Assembly: GCA_018818125.1 (NCBI GenBank)
Contig: JAHISQ010000037.1
Coordinates: forward strand, 1 to 63,382
Length of the DNA: 63,382 nt
Direction: 5' to 3'
DNA from: Candidatus Rifleibacteriota bacterium
GTDB taxonomy: Bacteria > Muiribacteriota > Ozemobacteria > Ozemobacterales > Ozemobacteraceae
A program made the translations under genes and the position numbers. Under the pieces are notes generated by a model, which made no database searches, was not told the origin of the DNA, and worked only from the letters and a program-made list of their open reading frames with translations. Shown here one piece after another: positions 16,560 to 25,595 of this stretch (the first letter of the stretch is position 1; every line of letters starts with the position of its first letter).

Positions 16560-17807
16560 TTGATTGGAATTATTTTCTATCTGGCTTTGACGATCTTTTT
16601 TCTCGCGCTGAATGCAGTTTTTAACGGTGCTGAGACTGCTCTTGTTTCGCTGGATGTTGATTATTTACGCTTCAAATCCAGATCTCTTGGCGAGAATGCG
16701 CGCGAAAAACGTTTACTTAAACTTGCTCAGTCGCCCGAACACTATCTTGCACTGACTCTTATCGGCATTAACAGTTGCCTGGTAATCGCGACCTCGCTCG
16801 CTACTGCCATTATGCAGAGCCTGACTCCTGACTTTATCGAGGTCGGCACAGTTTTTGTTTCGATTTTCATTTTTCTGTTCTGTGAATTTTTGCCCAAAAT
16901 GGCTTTTAGCAGCCGCCCCCTGGTATATTGCCTCAAGTATCTGAGGCTTCTTTTGATCGCAGAATTCATTTTTAAGCTGCCAATAAAGGTCATCTCATGG
17001 CTGACCCGGAGAATAATGCGTTTGTTCAGAATTTCTGCCACAACTGATAACGGTATATCGCGTGAGGAACTGGTGATACTGCTCGGACATGGCGTTGCTA
17101 CAGGAATTATTGCGCACCATTCCAATCGAATGGCACAGGGAATAATAGGTCTGCGCAAGAAAATAGCCCGCGAAATCATGATTCCCCGCATCAACATGTT
17201 GACTCTCGAAATCGACACGCCACTTGATGTTGCGCGAACAACTGTTATCAAATCCGGGTTTTCACGGGTGCCGGTTTTCAGAGGGCATGTCGATAAAATT
17301 GTCGGCGTGCTTTACTTCAAAGATCTGTTTCTTAAAGAGACCATGGTGAATAACCTCGAAGAAATTCTCTCGCCGCCATTGTTTGTGCCCGAAACCAAGC
17401 TGATGTCAGAACTTTTCAAGGAAATGCGCCGCCATGGTTTTCATATGGCCGTAGTGCTTGATGAATACGCCTCGGTCAGTGGCATTATTACCTTCGAAGA
17501 TCTGCTTGAGCAGGTGGTTGGAGAAATTCATGATGAATTTGACAAGCCGCGCACGGAATTGAAGTATAATGATGACGGTTCTGTTACTGTAAAGGGTGAT
17601 ATGCATGTCGATCGACTCAATGAAGAGATCGGTTTGCAATTTAGCTCAATCAACGATGTTACAACTGTTAATGGGCTGATTCTGGCAGTGCTTGGTAGAA
17701 TTCCAGAAGCAGGCGAAACCTTTTTGATAGATGGAGTGAAAATGAGAATAGTCGAGAGCAGCCAGCGTAAGGTAGAATGGCTCAAGATTATTAAGCAGCA
17801 GAGTTAA
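16560..17807 (+). CDS. CNNM/CorC-type transporter-like protein 2
   Basis: A 415-residue paralogue of the preceding gene with the same order: DUF21 helices (about 1-165), CBS pair containing IMIPRINM and VVLDEYASVSGIITFEDLLEQVVGEI, then CorC/HlyC domain. The start is TTG with GGAG upstream. The DUF21 part is clearly diverged from copy 1. Such proteins dimerise, so the tandem pair could form a heteromer; this is inference. Confidence 0.88.
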   Translation: MIGIIFYLALTIFFLALNAVFNGAETALVSLDVDYLRFKSRSLGENAREKRLLKLAQSPEHYLALTLIGINSCLVIATSLATAIMQSLTPDFIEVGTVFVSIFIFLFCEFLPKMAFSSRPLVYCLKYLRLLLIAEFIFKLPIKVISWLTRRIMRLFRISATTDNGISREELVILLGHGVATGIIAHHSNRMAQGIIGLRKKIAREIMIPRINMLTLEIDTPLDVARTTVIKSGFSRVPVFRGHVDKIVGVLYFKDLFLKETMVNNLEEILSPPLFVPETKLMSELFKEMRRHGFHMAVVLDEYASVSGIITFEDLLEQVVGEIHDEFDKPRTELKYNDDGSVTVKGDMHVDRLNEEIGLQFSSINDVTTVNGLILAVLGRIPEAGETFLIDGVKMRIVESSQRKVEWLKIIKQQS

Positions 17808-17810
17808 ATT

Positions 17811-18524
17811 ATGAAATTGCCAGTTCAGCACGAAAGACTCAACCGAACATTAGCCGACGCCAGCGAGAAAATTAATCAAATGCTGCTGCTGGTGCGCAAA
17901 TACCTGTTGACCGGTATTCTTGTGCTGGTGCCGCTCATGGTAACACTTTATATCATGTATTTCGTGTTTCAGCTCACCGATGGTCTGCTTGGAGTGGCGG
18001 TAAGTCGTGCGATAGGTTATAGAATTCCCGGGGTGGGTCTGATCCTTACAGCACTCATTTGTATCAGCGTCGGTATGATTGCCCAGAACTATTTTGGCCG
18101 CCGACTGATTGACGGTATAGAAGGCTCTCTTGATCGCATTCCAGTGGTTAGATCTCTTTATAACGGCATTAAACAGGTTGCTGACGTCGTCATTCAAAAG
18201 AATCATGGTGAGTTCAAGCGCGTTGTTATGCTCGAATATCCCAAGGAAAACTGCTGGGTTATCGGTTTTGTAACTGCTGATTTTATTATTCCACTTAAGA
18301 ATGAATCTCTTGACGAACTCGATATGGTTACAGTTTTTGTGCCTACTACGCCGAACCCGACTTCGGGTTTTCTGCTGATAATCGAAAAATCTAAAATCGT
18401 CGATACACACATGGATATAGAAGATGCCATGAAGGTGGTCATTTCCGGTGGTCTGGTACAGCCAGGTCGGAACACTGAGGTCATCGATGAAGACACTGGT
18501 AAAGAATTTGTCATTCCACATTAA
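17811..18524 (+). CDS. DUF502 membrane protein
   Basis: A 237-residue protein of the DUF502 family, recognised by the first helix (about 32-52), GVGLILTALICISVGMIAQNYFGR (helix 2), RIPVVRSLYNGIKQVAD, and FVPTTPNPTSGFLL. The C-terminal half is cytoplasmic. Biochemical function is unknown. It starts 3 bp after the CNNM gene, so it shares that operon. ATG start. Confidence 0.85.
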   Translation: MKLPVQHERLNRTLADASEKINQMLLLVRKYLLTGILVLVPLMVTLYIMYFVFQLTDGLLGVAVSRAIGYRIPGVGLILTALICISVGMIAQNYFGRRLIDGIEGSLDRIPVVRSLYNGIKQVADVVIQKNHGEFKRVVMLEYPKENCWVIGFVTADFIIPLKNESLDELDMVTVFVPTTPNPTSGFLLIIEKSKIVDTHMDIEDAMKVVISGGLVQPGRNTEVIDEDTGKEFVIPH

Positions 18525-18544
18525 TAATTGCGTGAGGTAAAAGC

Positions 18545-20404
18545 ATGAGCAGGTTTGTTGTTATTTTTTCGGTTTTGCTGCTATTGATCAGCCCAGTGTG
18601 GTCAGTTGCCGCCGATACCGGAAATCTGGAAGAAATCAGACAATATTTTGATCTGCGCGATACTATCAGTCTGGTCAATCTTGAAATGAAAAGGGCTATG
18701 GCACCGGAGTCAAAATTGTCACTTCTCGTGGAAGGTAGATCGGAAAATGATCTCGCCGAGGTTTTGAATTTCCTTGAAGAGCGAATCTTACAATTTGCTG
18801 AAGCTGAGACTCCGCTTAAATACCATTATGTTAAAAAGCTTGACATAATGTTTCGCGAAACCAGACAATTGCAGGCAGCTTTGGTGGTAAAAATGCGGGC
18901 CGTTGCTCTTGCGGCTGTCCCTGGCAGCACAATTACAAAGGCAAGCCCAGTCGGCACCGCCAGCGAAGAGCTTAAAGCGCACCCCCGGCCATATTTTCAC
19001 CCGATAGATCTTCGAACATTGCTGAGCCCAGCTTTGCAGAAATCACAAGGCTTCAAATTCAGTAATGCCAGCGCATCTGCCGGAGTTCCGGTGGCAAAAA
19101 CACCTGAAGAGAAAAAATCGATTCGAACGCTGCCGCCGATTCAGTCGCCTTTGTCGCCGTTTCCGGCCACCATGCCGCAGAAAACTCCGATACTGGTGGA
19201 GCCGGTCGAAATAGTTGCCCCACCGACTGAAACGCAAGCTGTAGAGCCATTAGGCAAAGCCTCGGAAAAACCAGTGGCCACATCTCAGCCGACAGTCTTT
19301 GTCGCTCCGGTCATAGCTTCAGTCAGCACCAAGCTGGCTGTGGATTCACTGCCCTTACCTGCAAACCTGGCAGCGGCCAGCGAAGCTGCGAGCCTGCCTG
19401 CTACTGCCTCTGCCGCAGTCGTGCCGCCGATTGCGGTTGTCGCAACGACAACTGTAGAAGCTGTTCCCGCAATTGCTACTGCCAGCACTATCATGCGTCC
19501 GCTCGCAGTTATGATCGAAAATCACAATCGATCAAGACCGCAATCAGGCCTTGATCAGGCAGATCTTGTTTATGAAATGCCAGTAGAAGGCGGCATTACA
19601 AGATTTATGGCTGTGTACACCAGGTCGCCGGGTCTGCTCGGGCCGGTAAGAAGCTGTCGCGAATATTTCATTGACAGAGCGCTCGAGGCCAATGCGCTTT
19701 ATGTGCATTGTGGCAGTAGCCCGACTGGCTATGCATATTTAAGTAAAAGTGGCATTAATTCAGTCGACGAGATTAAGCATTCGAAACCGTTTTTCAGAGA
19801 CAATACCCGCAAGGCGCCTCATAACCTTTATGGCACGGGCGCCGGTCTGCTTGATTACATGTCTGAGAAAATTGCTATGACCCTGCCAGTCAGTCCGAAG
19901 CTTTTGAATTATGGCTCTAATTCCATCACAGCAACCAGGCCTGGTGAATCGGTGCGCATTAGATACCACGGCAATTACACTCTAGATGTTAAATACGAAA
20001 ATGGTGCGTATCAGCGCTACATGAACGATGTGCTGCATGTAGATCGCGAAACCCAGAAGCCTCTGCGTGCTTCTGCAGTAGTCGTTCAGGTTGCGGCAAT
20101 GCAGGTAGTTGACAAGGCCGGTCGCCAGGAAATCAGTTTTATCGGTAGCGGTGAAGCCTGGATTCTTGAAAACGGCAAAATGACAGCAGTAACCTGGGCA
20201 AAGAAAACTCCGCGCGAATTGACCAGCTATAAAGACTCCTCCGGACGGGAATATCTGTTTCCCAAAGGCCTGCCTGTCTGGGTTCAGGTCGTTTCTCCAG
20301 CTCTCAAGCTGTTTTTTAATGGTGTCGAAAAGATAACTCCGGTCGCCGGTAAAGATGGCGATGCGCCAGCCAGCGCTTCTGTAAGCATAGGAAAGCAGGG
20401 ATAA
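18545..20404 (+). CDS. Secreted DUF3048 (YerB-like) protein with long Ala/Pro/Val linker
   Basis: A 619-residue exported protein with a signal peptide (about 1-22). Residues 25-120 are helical. About 130-325 form an Ala/Pro/Val-rich low-complexity linker. A DUF3048 domain follows from about 320, with RPLAVMIENH, PQSGLDQADLVYEMPVEGGITRFMAVY, GPVRSCREYF and KAPHNLY. YerB homologues are usually lipoproteins of about 330-400 residues in Firmicutes; here there is no lipobox and the N-terminal half is extra. Function of the family is unknown. GAGGT lies upstream of the ATG; era follows after 1 bp. Confidence 0.82.
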   Translation: MSRFVVIFSVLLLLISPVWSVAADTGNLEEIRQYFDLRDTISLVNLEMKRAMAPESKLSLLVEGRSENDLAEVLNFLEERILQFAEAETPLKYHYVKKLDIMFRETRQLQAALVVKMRAVALAAVPGSTITKASPVGTASEELKAHPRPYFHPIDLRTLLSPALQKSQGFKFSNASASAGVPVAKTPEEKKSIRTLPPIQSPLSPFPATMPQKTPILVEPVEIVAPPTETQAVEPLGKASEKPVATSQPTVFVAPVIASVSTKLAVDSLPLPANLAAASEAASLPATASAAVVPPIAVVATTTVEAVPAIATASTIMRPLAVMIENHNRSRPQSGLDQADLVYEMPVEGGITRFMAVYTRSPGLLGPVRSCREYFIDRALEANALYVHCGSSPTGYAYLSKSGINSVDEIKHSKPFFRDNTRKAPHNLYGTGAGLLDYMSEKIAMTLPVSPKLLNYGSNSITATRPGESVRIRYHGNYTLDVKYENGAYQRYMNDVLHVDRETQKPLRASAVVVQVAAMQVVDKAGRQEISFIGSGEAWILENGKMTAVTWAKKTPRELTSYKDSSGREYLFPKGLPVWVQVVSPALKLFFNGVEKITPVAGKDGDAPASASVSIGKQG

Positions 20405-20405
20405 A

Positions 20406-21299
20406 ATGACAAAATTTGGTGCCGTAGGCGTCTTTGGTCGTGCCAATGCCGGCAAATCAACTCTGGTAAACGCTTTGGTCGGTGAACGCGTCTCGATAGT
20501 TTCAAAGCGGCCGCAGACAACCCGTAAGAGAATTCTTGGTATACTCACTGTTGATGAATGCCAACTGGTATTTTGCGATACGCCCGGGCTGCATGCCATT
20601 AAAAACAAGCTCGATGCCTATATGCATGACGAGATCTTGTCTACGGTGAAGGGGTTGCAGGCTGGTTTGTATCTGGTTGATCTGTCTGAGTTAAAGCCTG
20701 AAGAAGACCAGAACTACCTTGCCCAGCTTAACCCGGAGAGTGGTATGCCGCTCTTTCTGGTGCTGAACAAGTCTGATCTTGTCGAGGCTGAAGCAGTAAA
20801 GAAGGCCCGGGAGCTTTATTCCGGCTTTTACCATTTTAACAAGATTTTTATAACTGCCGCTTCCGAAAATGAGGGGCTTGACGCTGTCCAGAAGGCTTTG
20901 CAGGAGGTGGTTCCTGAAGGACCTTACGCTTACGACGTTGATGACTACACCAGCCTCTCAGAGCGTGAGATCGTCGAAGAAACCATACGTGAAGTGGCTT
21001 TGCAAAGATTTTATCAGGAGGTTCCGCATTCAATCGCAGTTCAGGTCGAGCAGTTTAAAGAACGCGAAAATGGCAAGACCTATGTTGAGGCGACAATTTA
21101 CGTCGAAAAGGAAAGCCACAAGAAAATAATTGTTGGCAAAGGTGGCGATGGAATCAAGACTCTTGGGCAAATTGCGCGACAAAGGTTGAATGACCTTCTC
21201 GGACGTGATATTTTTTTAGAGTTGTGGATAAAAGTTAAAGAGAACTGGCGAAGAGACGAACAGTGGGTCGAGAGGCTTGGTTATCGTAAAAACACTTGA
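20406..21299 (+). CDS. era: GTPase Era
   Basis: A 297-residue GTPase for 16S rRNA maturation and 30S assembly. G1 GRANAGKST (about 10-18), G2 in RPQTTRKRI, G3 DTPG, G4 NKSD, then a type II KH domain with IIVGKGGDGIKTLG. Length is normal. The upstream ybeY, phoH and pgpH are the usual companions of era, here split by the membrane genes. Confidence 0.96.
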   Translation: MTKFGAVGVFGRANAGKSTLVNALVGERVSIVSKRPQTTRKRILGILTVDECQLVFCDTPGLHAIKNKLDAYMHDEILSTVKGLQAGLYLVDLSELKPEEDQNYLAQLNPESGMPLFLVLNKSDLVEAEAVKKARELYSGFYHFNKIFITAASENEGLDAVQKALQEVVPEGPYAYDVDDYTSLSEREIVEETIREVALQRFYQEVPHSIAVQVEQFKERENGKTYVEATIYVEKESHKKIIVGKGGDGIKTLGQIARQRLNDLLGRDIFLELWIKVKENWRRDEQWVERLGYRKNT

Positions 21300-21337
21300 T
21301 GTAAGTTAACCAGACCCTAGTTATAAAGGAAAACAGG

Positions 21338-22987
21338 ATGAATTCTATTTTAATGATCGTAATAGCGGTTGTAATTCTTTTGCTGGTTTTTGTCATGTTC
21401 TCACTTGACGACCAGGAAGAGGAAACCGGATTTCTCAGTGACGACAAAGGAGCAGAGCCTTCGAGCTTGCCCGAAGGTGTTGCTGCATCTGCACAAGTCA
21501 ACGAAGCAGCAGTAGAAAAATCATCCGCAGGGCCAAGGCCTGAGCAAATTAAGGTGCCCGAAAAAGCTTCGGTTCGACAAATTTCCCGCCCTGGTGCAGG
21601 TGACAGCGTCGTTTTACTCAATGTTGGCGGCGAGGAAGATTTGCGTTTGCGCATAATGCTTGACCAAAGGCTGGCGATCCCGACAGATGCAGAAGACAAA
21701 AATGCTGTGGTTGCCGCCGTTCAAATTCGCTTTCCTGAAGAAGTGCTGGCTGATAAAGATACTTTTTTGAAGTTGATTCGCCGTGCTGAAGGGGTTTTCG
21801 AAAAGCAGTTTTCTTTTGATTTTTCATGCTTTGCGGCCTCGCAACTCGATCGGATCTGGATGTTTGGCCGGGACGAAGGGCGTGATGATGCCTTGTTTGA
21901 AGCGTTGGTTGTTGCTTTTGAGGTCGTCTCAAGGTTCAAGCAAACGCTTGAGACTGATTCGATTTTACGTGACAGTCATGCCCGGGTTTCAGTGGGTCTT
22001 GCGATGGGTAAGCTGGTGAAAATTGGCCGTGGCATGGTAGCTGAGCCAACTTGGGTCGGCAAACCCGCATACCTGGCAGAAACATTGGCAGAAGCAGCAC
22101 TCGACTTTTCGATTTACGTCGACGAAGAGATTCATAAAGCGGCGTTGTCGCTTTTCGATTTTCGCGAATGGAAGCCGGTGAAGCTGCGCTCGCCGTTGCC
22201 GCCGCTTCCTGTTTATGAGCTGGTTGGTTGGAACAAACCAGATGAAATCGCTTCATTCGCTTCTCATAAAGACGCGCCCGCACGCCGCGCTGTTGCTGTG
22301 GCATATCGCTATCTTGAACTCGACTCCAAGATGCAGCCCCTGTTGGAACTCATCGGCGACCCAGATGAGAAAGTTGCACTTGAGGCTCTTGAGACCATAA
22401 AAATAATTGGTAATGAGCATGCCTTGGGGATTCTTAAGCGTATATTCCCTGAAACCCAGGATCCGGTATTCCGCAGCGCGATCATCGAGGCTTTCGCCAG
22501 CATCGGGCGCGATGAGGTTGTGCCGGTAATTCTTGGTTCAACCAAGGAGGTCAGCTGGAAGGTGCGCCTGGCAGCTGCCAAAGCTTTGCATAAGCTTGCC
22601 GGTGCCGATTCCCTGAAGCATCTTGAGCCTCTGATAAGTGACCCGGATGGCGCGGTTCGAGCCTGTGTGAATGGCGCTTTTTATCGAGCAACCGGCAAAA
22701 AAGAGTATCTTGATGTGTTGGCTGAACTGAGCACCGATCTGTCGAAAAGAACGCGGAAAGCTGCTATTGACGAGCTTCTTGATATAGAATCTGACGCAAC
22801 ACTCAAGACGGTAATCGCGTCGTTCTGCGAGCAGGATACCGAGTTGCAGAAGCATACTCTGCGTCGCCTTGAGTTCAGCAAAAGCAAGATACTCTATCAG
22901 TGCTTTCTTTCTATTTTTAAAAATTCTGGCGAAAAGATCAGGCCATTCATTGCTGAGGCTGTTCGCCGGGCTGGACTGGTAAATTAA
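21338..22987 (+). CDS. Membrane-anchored degenerate nucleotide cyclase domain plus HEAT repeats
   Basis: A 549-residue protein with one N-terminal membrane helix (about 2-22) and an acidic linker. A segment at about 123-297 has the layout of a class III nucleotide cyclase: ARVSVGLAMGKLVKIG, then PTWVGKPAYLAETLAEAA, and a VYELVGW ending. The first metal Asp position (AAVQIRF, about 126-132) is Gln, and the usual GDG turn is replaced by LDRIWMF, so catalysis is unlikely. Residues about 305-545 are HEAT-like helical repeats (PDEKVALEALETIKIIGN and similar). ATG with AAAGGA upstream. The stop directly abuts the next gene, an NtrC-type regulator, suggesting a joint signalling role. Confidence 0.72.
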   Translation: MNSILMIVIAVVILLLVFVMFSLDDQEEETGFLSDDKGAEPSSLPEGVAASAQVNEAAVEKSSAGPRPEQIKVPEKASVRQISRPGAGDSVVLLNVGGEEDLRLRIMLDQRLAIPTDAEDKNAVVAAVQIRFPEEVLADKDTFLKLIRRAEGVFEKQFSFDFSCFAASQLDRIWMFGRDEGRDDALFEALVVAFEVVSRFKQTLETDSILRDSHARVSVGLAMGKLVKIGRGMVAEPTWVGKPAYLAETLAEAALDFSIYVDEEIHKAALSLFDFREWKPVKLRSPLPPLPVYELVGWNKPDEIASFASHKDAPARRAVAVAYRYLELDSKMQPLLELIGDPDEKVALEALETIKIIGNEHALGILKRIFPETQDPVFRSAIIEAFASIGRDEVVPVILGSTKEVSWKVRLAAAKALHKLAGADSLKHLEPLISDPDGAVRACVNGAFYRATGKKEYLDVLAELSTDLSKRTRKAAIDELLDIESDATLKTVIASFCEQDTELQKHTLRRLEFSKSKILYQCFLSIFKNSGEKIRPFIAEAVRRAGLVN

Positions 22988-24379
22988 ATGGCTATAGATA
23001 TATTGGTTGTTGATGATGAGGAAATGATCCGCTGGACCCTGAAGGAAGCTCTTGAGAGCGAGGGTTACAATGTGCGGACTTTTGAGAATGGACGTGAGTT
23101 TCTGGGGTATTTTAAAGAGCACGGAAGCGATATAATATTGCTTGATGTGCGCTTGCCTGACAGCAACGGACTTGACCTGTTGCTTGAGGTTACCCGCCTT
23201 GACCCTGAAGCCATAGTGGTTATCATGACTGCCTACGGCGACGTAGAGACTGCTGTTAACGCAATGAAGCGCGGTGCTTTTGACTATCTTGCCAAGCCAT
23301 ACAGCCTTGAAGAAGTCAGTATACTGATCAGCAAAATTGTGCAGGCGAATCTGCTGAAAAGCCAACTGCACCATTATCAGGAATTGCTCGAAAACAAGTT
23401 TGCCAGAATTCTTGGTGATAATCAGAAAATGAAACAGCTGCGCGATCATATCAGCATGGCTGCCCGGACAGACCGTACCACCGTGCTGATCAGGGGAGAA
23501 TCCGGCACTGGCAAAGAGCTGGTGGCCCGCCAGATTCATTTCCAGAGCTCACGGGCAGACAAGCCGTTTATTGATGTTAACGCTGCGGCTGTGAGCAGTA
23601 CGTTGCTGGAATCAGAACTGTTTGGCCACGAAAAGGGTGCCTTTACCGATGCGCAAAAGCAAAAGAAAGGGCTGTTTGAATTGGCAAATGGCGGAACTCT
23701 TTTTCTCGACGAAATTGGAGATCTTGACCCATCGCTGCAGGTTAAGCTGCTGCGAGTTCTTCAGGAAAGAAAATTCCGAAGGGTCGGGGGTACAGCTGAC
23801 ATCCATGTTGACGTGCGAATTATCTCTGCTACCAACGCTGACCTCGAAAGGGCTATAGAAGATGGCCGCCTGCGCCAGGATCTTTTCTATCGCCTTAATG
23901 TTTTTACCGTGAATCTTCCACCTTTGCGAGATCGGCGTGACGACATACTGATGCTTGCCAAGAATTTCCTTGAAGAGTTTCGTAAAGAATTTTCAAAAGA
24001 CATCTCTGGCTACAGGGACGACACAGTCAAGATCCTTGAGAGCTATAACTATCCAGGCAATGTACGCGAATTGCGCAACATTATAGAACGCGCGACCCTG
24101 CTTGAGACGAGCAATCAGATCAGGCCGGCCAGCCTGCCGGAAGAGCTCAAAAAGAATGCTGATCTAGGTTACATTGCATTTCCACAGGAAAACATTAAGC
24201 CCTGGCAAAGCACCGGTTTCAACTTCAAAGATTATGTTGATTCTGTCGAAAAACAGATCGTTGTAGAGGTTATGCATGAGGTTGAGAATAAAAAGAGTCG
24301 CGCCGCCGAAATCCTTGGACTGACCAGGTTTGCACTGCGCCACCAGCTAAAAAAGCACAATCTGGAGTCTGATGGCTGA
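22988..24379 (+). CDS. NtrC-family sigma-54-dependent response regulator
   Basis: A 463-residue enhancer-binding protein. The receiver domain (1-125) has DD9-10 and phosphate acceptor D53 in LLDVRLPD. The AAA+ domain has Walker A GESGTGKE (about 172-179), the sigma-54 contact loop GAFTDA (217-222, a variant of GAFTGA) and Walker B GTLFLDEIGD. A Fis-type HTH lies at the end (KSRAAEILGLTRFALRHQLKKH). It would activate sigma-54 promoters after phosphorylation. The start codon immediately follows the stop of the cyclase/HEAT gene. No cognate histidine kinase lies next to it. A good sigma-54 promoter lies 230 bp downstream. Confidence 0.95.
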   Translation: MAIDILVVDDEEMIRWTLKEALESEGYNVRTFENGREFLGYFKEHGSDIILLDVRLPDSNGLDLLLEVTRLDPEAIVVIMTAYGDVETAVNAMKRGAFDYLAKPYSLEEVSILISKIVQANLLKSQLHHYQELLENKFARILGDNQKMKQLRDHISMAARTDRTTVLIRGESGTGKELVARQIHFQSSRADKPFIDVNAAAVSSTLLESELFGHEKGAFTDAQKQKKGLFELANGGTLFLDEIGDLDPSLQVKLLRVLQERKFRRVGGTADIHVDVRIISATNADLERAIEDGRLRQDLFYRLNVFTVNLPPLRDRRDDILMLAKNFLEEFRKEFSKDISGYRDDTVKILESYNYPGNVRELRNIIERATLLETSNQIRPASLPEELKKNADLGYIAFPQENIKPWQSTGFNFKDYVDSVEKQIVVEVMHEVENKKSRAAEILGLTRFALRHQLKKHNLESDG

Positions 24380-24383
24380 TTTT

Positions 24384-24417
24384 GAACCTGCGCCTGAACC
24401 ACCATGAAACAAGGTTC
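24384..24417 (+). promoter_or_regulatory. Possible activator-binding repeats
   Basis: GAACC occurs at 24384-24388 and 24396-24400, and its complement GGTTC at 24413-24417. The spacing and the position about 195-230 bp upstream of a sigma-54 promoter would suit an enhancer for the neighbouring NtrC-type protein. Only short arms support this. Confidence 0.3.
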
Positions 24418-24610
24418 TACGAGCAGTTATTCGGCGTTATGGCGTTAGGCTAACAGCTTTATGTTATACAAATCTTTGCAAAGTGAAAATTATTCACTGG
24501 TTTATTGAAGAAAGTGTGCTATTATTACACTGTTGTACCGACTGTGCAAAAAGGGCACGTTAATTTTTCCGGGATGCACCATGGTTGGCCGAATTAGAGA
24601 CTTTTAAAGT

Positions 24611-24625
24611 TGGCATAGTTATTGC
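24611..24625 (+). promoter_or_regulatory. Sigma-54 (-24/-12) promoter upstream of the EIIA gene
   Basis: TGGCATAGTTATTGC matches the sigma-54 consensus TGGCACG-N4-TTGC at TGGCA and TTGC, with the invariant GG (24612-24613) and GC (24624-24625) separated by exactly 10 bp. Transcription would start near 24637, and the EIIA start is at 24665 behind GAGGAG. The gap 24380-24664 holds no gene. Confidence 0.72.
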
Positions 24626-24664
24626 GGTATATAATGGTATAAGATTAGCGAGGAGAAAAAGGCT

Positions 24665-25114
24665 ATGATATCCGAATTACTTCAGGACAGTTTCATTGAT
24701 CTTCAGCTGGATGTAAACGACAAAGCTACAGCTATTAATAAACTTTCTGGCATGCTGTGCGGGTCCGGAAGAGTCAGTGATCATGACCATTTTGTACACG
24801 CAGTTCTCGAAAGAGAAAAGCTCGGTAATACTGCTATCGGCGCCGGGATCGCAATTCCTCACGCTCGTGCCAATACCGTGAATGAAGTTTCTATCGCATT
24901 TGCCCGCTCAGGCAAAGGTATTGATTTTAATTCAGTTGATGGTGACCCGGTTCACCTCATTTTCCTGCTGGCAGCTCCGGTAGAATCAGGAAGTTTGTAT
25001 CTTAAGCTTCTGGCAAGAATTTCGCGGCTGTTGCGCTACCAGGATCTCATTGAGGATCTCAAAAAAGCTACTACCAAAGAAGAAGTCATCAGAATTATTG
25101 CTGCCAAGGAATAA
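24665..25114 (+). CDS. PTS EIIA component (fructose/Ntr type)
   Basis: A 149-residue PTS EIIA type-2 domain with the phospho-acceptor H66 in GIAIPHARAN and the preceding KLGNTAIGAG. In PtsN-type proteins the domain has a regulatory rather than transport role; no EIIB or EIIC is nearby, so a regulatory role is favoured. AGGAG precedes the ATG, and a sigma-54 promoter drives it. PtsN is classically encoded near rpoN; here it is next to an NtrC-type activator. Confidence 0.88.
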   Translation: MISELLQDSFIDLQLDVNDKATAINKLSGMLCGSGRVSDHDHFVHAVLEREKLGNTAIGAGIAIPHARANTVNEVSIAFARSGKGIDFNSVDGDPVHLIFLLAAPVESGSLYLKLLARISRLLRYQDLIEDLKKATTKEEVIRIIAAKE

Positions 25115-25157
25115 GGCGGGTTTCGACTTCGGCGCCACTTACCTCAAGAGGCTTGTT

Positions 25158-25592
25158 ATGAATCCAGTTATAAGCGACCGGCGAAAAGATGAGTTGTCTT
25201 TGCACATGCGAATACCTGCCGACAGGTGTTACCTGGCAAATGCCCTGCTCACACTTGATGGGATCTGCGAACATTTCAACATTGAAGAATCCGCTCGTGA
25301 TCGAATCAAAGTCGCCCTCGAAACAGCCCTTGTCGGATCTATCGAGCTTTCATACCTGCAGGCTCAAGGTTTGTTTGACTTGAAATTCTCGGTATTTAAG
25401 GATAAGCTGCAGATAACTGTAGAGGATTTCATGTTGAATGACCAGATAGCTCTTATCGAAGCTCCCACTGAGGAGCAGATCCGTGAAAAGCTCAACCCGG
25501 CGGTCACTTTGACTGATGGCTTCGTGTTAATCAAGGAGTCTGGTCGTAATTCATGCTATTCCATGCAGTTCAATCTTGCAGTGGTGGAATGA
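25158..25592 (+). CDS. Small HATPase-like (anti-sigma-type) protein, degenerate
   Basis: A 144-residue protein. The start at 25158 (MNPVISDRR) is chosen because AGAGG lies upstream; the frame is open further back, inside the EIIA gene. The layout ESARDRIKVALETALVGSIELSY resembles the N-box helix of RsbW/SpoIIAB-type kinases, but the Asn that binds Mg-ATP is absent (VGSIELSY instead of a TNAIEHAY-type helix), and the later glycine boxes are not evident. A protein-binding role without kinase activity is inferred. It lies between EIIA and ndk in one transcript. The family assignment is tentative. Confidence 0.5.
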   Translation: MNPVISDRRKDELSLHMRIPADRCYLANALLTLDGICEHFNIEESARDRIKVALETALVGSIELSYLQAQGLFDLKFSVFKDKLQITVEDFMLNDQIALIEAPTEEQIREKLNPAVTLTDGFVLIKESGRNSCYSMQFNLAVVE

Positions 25593-25595
25593 TGA

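Noticed and set aside
22538..23539. Long minus-strand open frame (333 codons) opposite the cyclase/HEAT and NtrC genes
   Set aside because: It lies wholly antisense to two well-recognised genes, has no ribosome-binding site of note and no recognisable domain.
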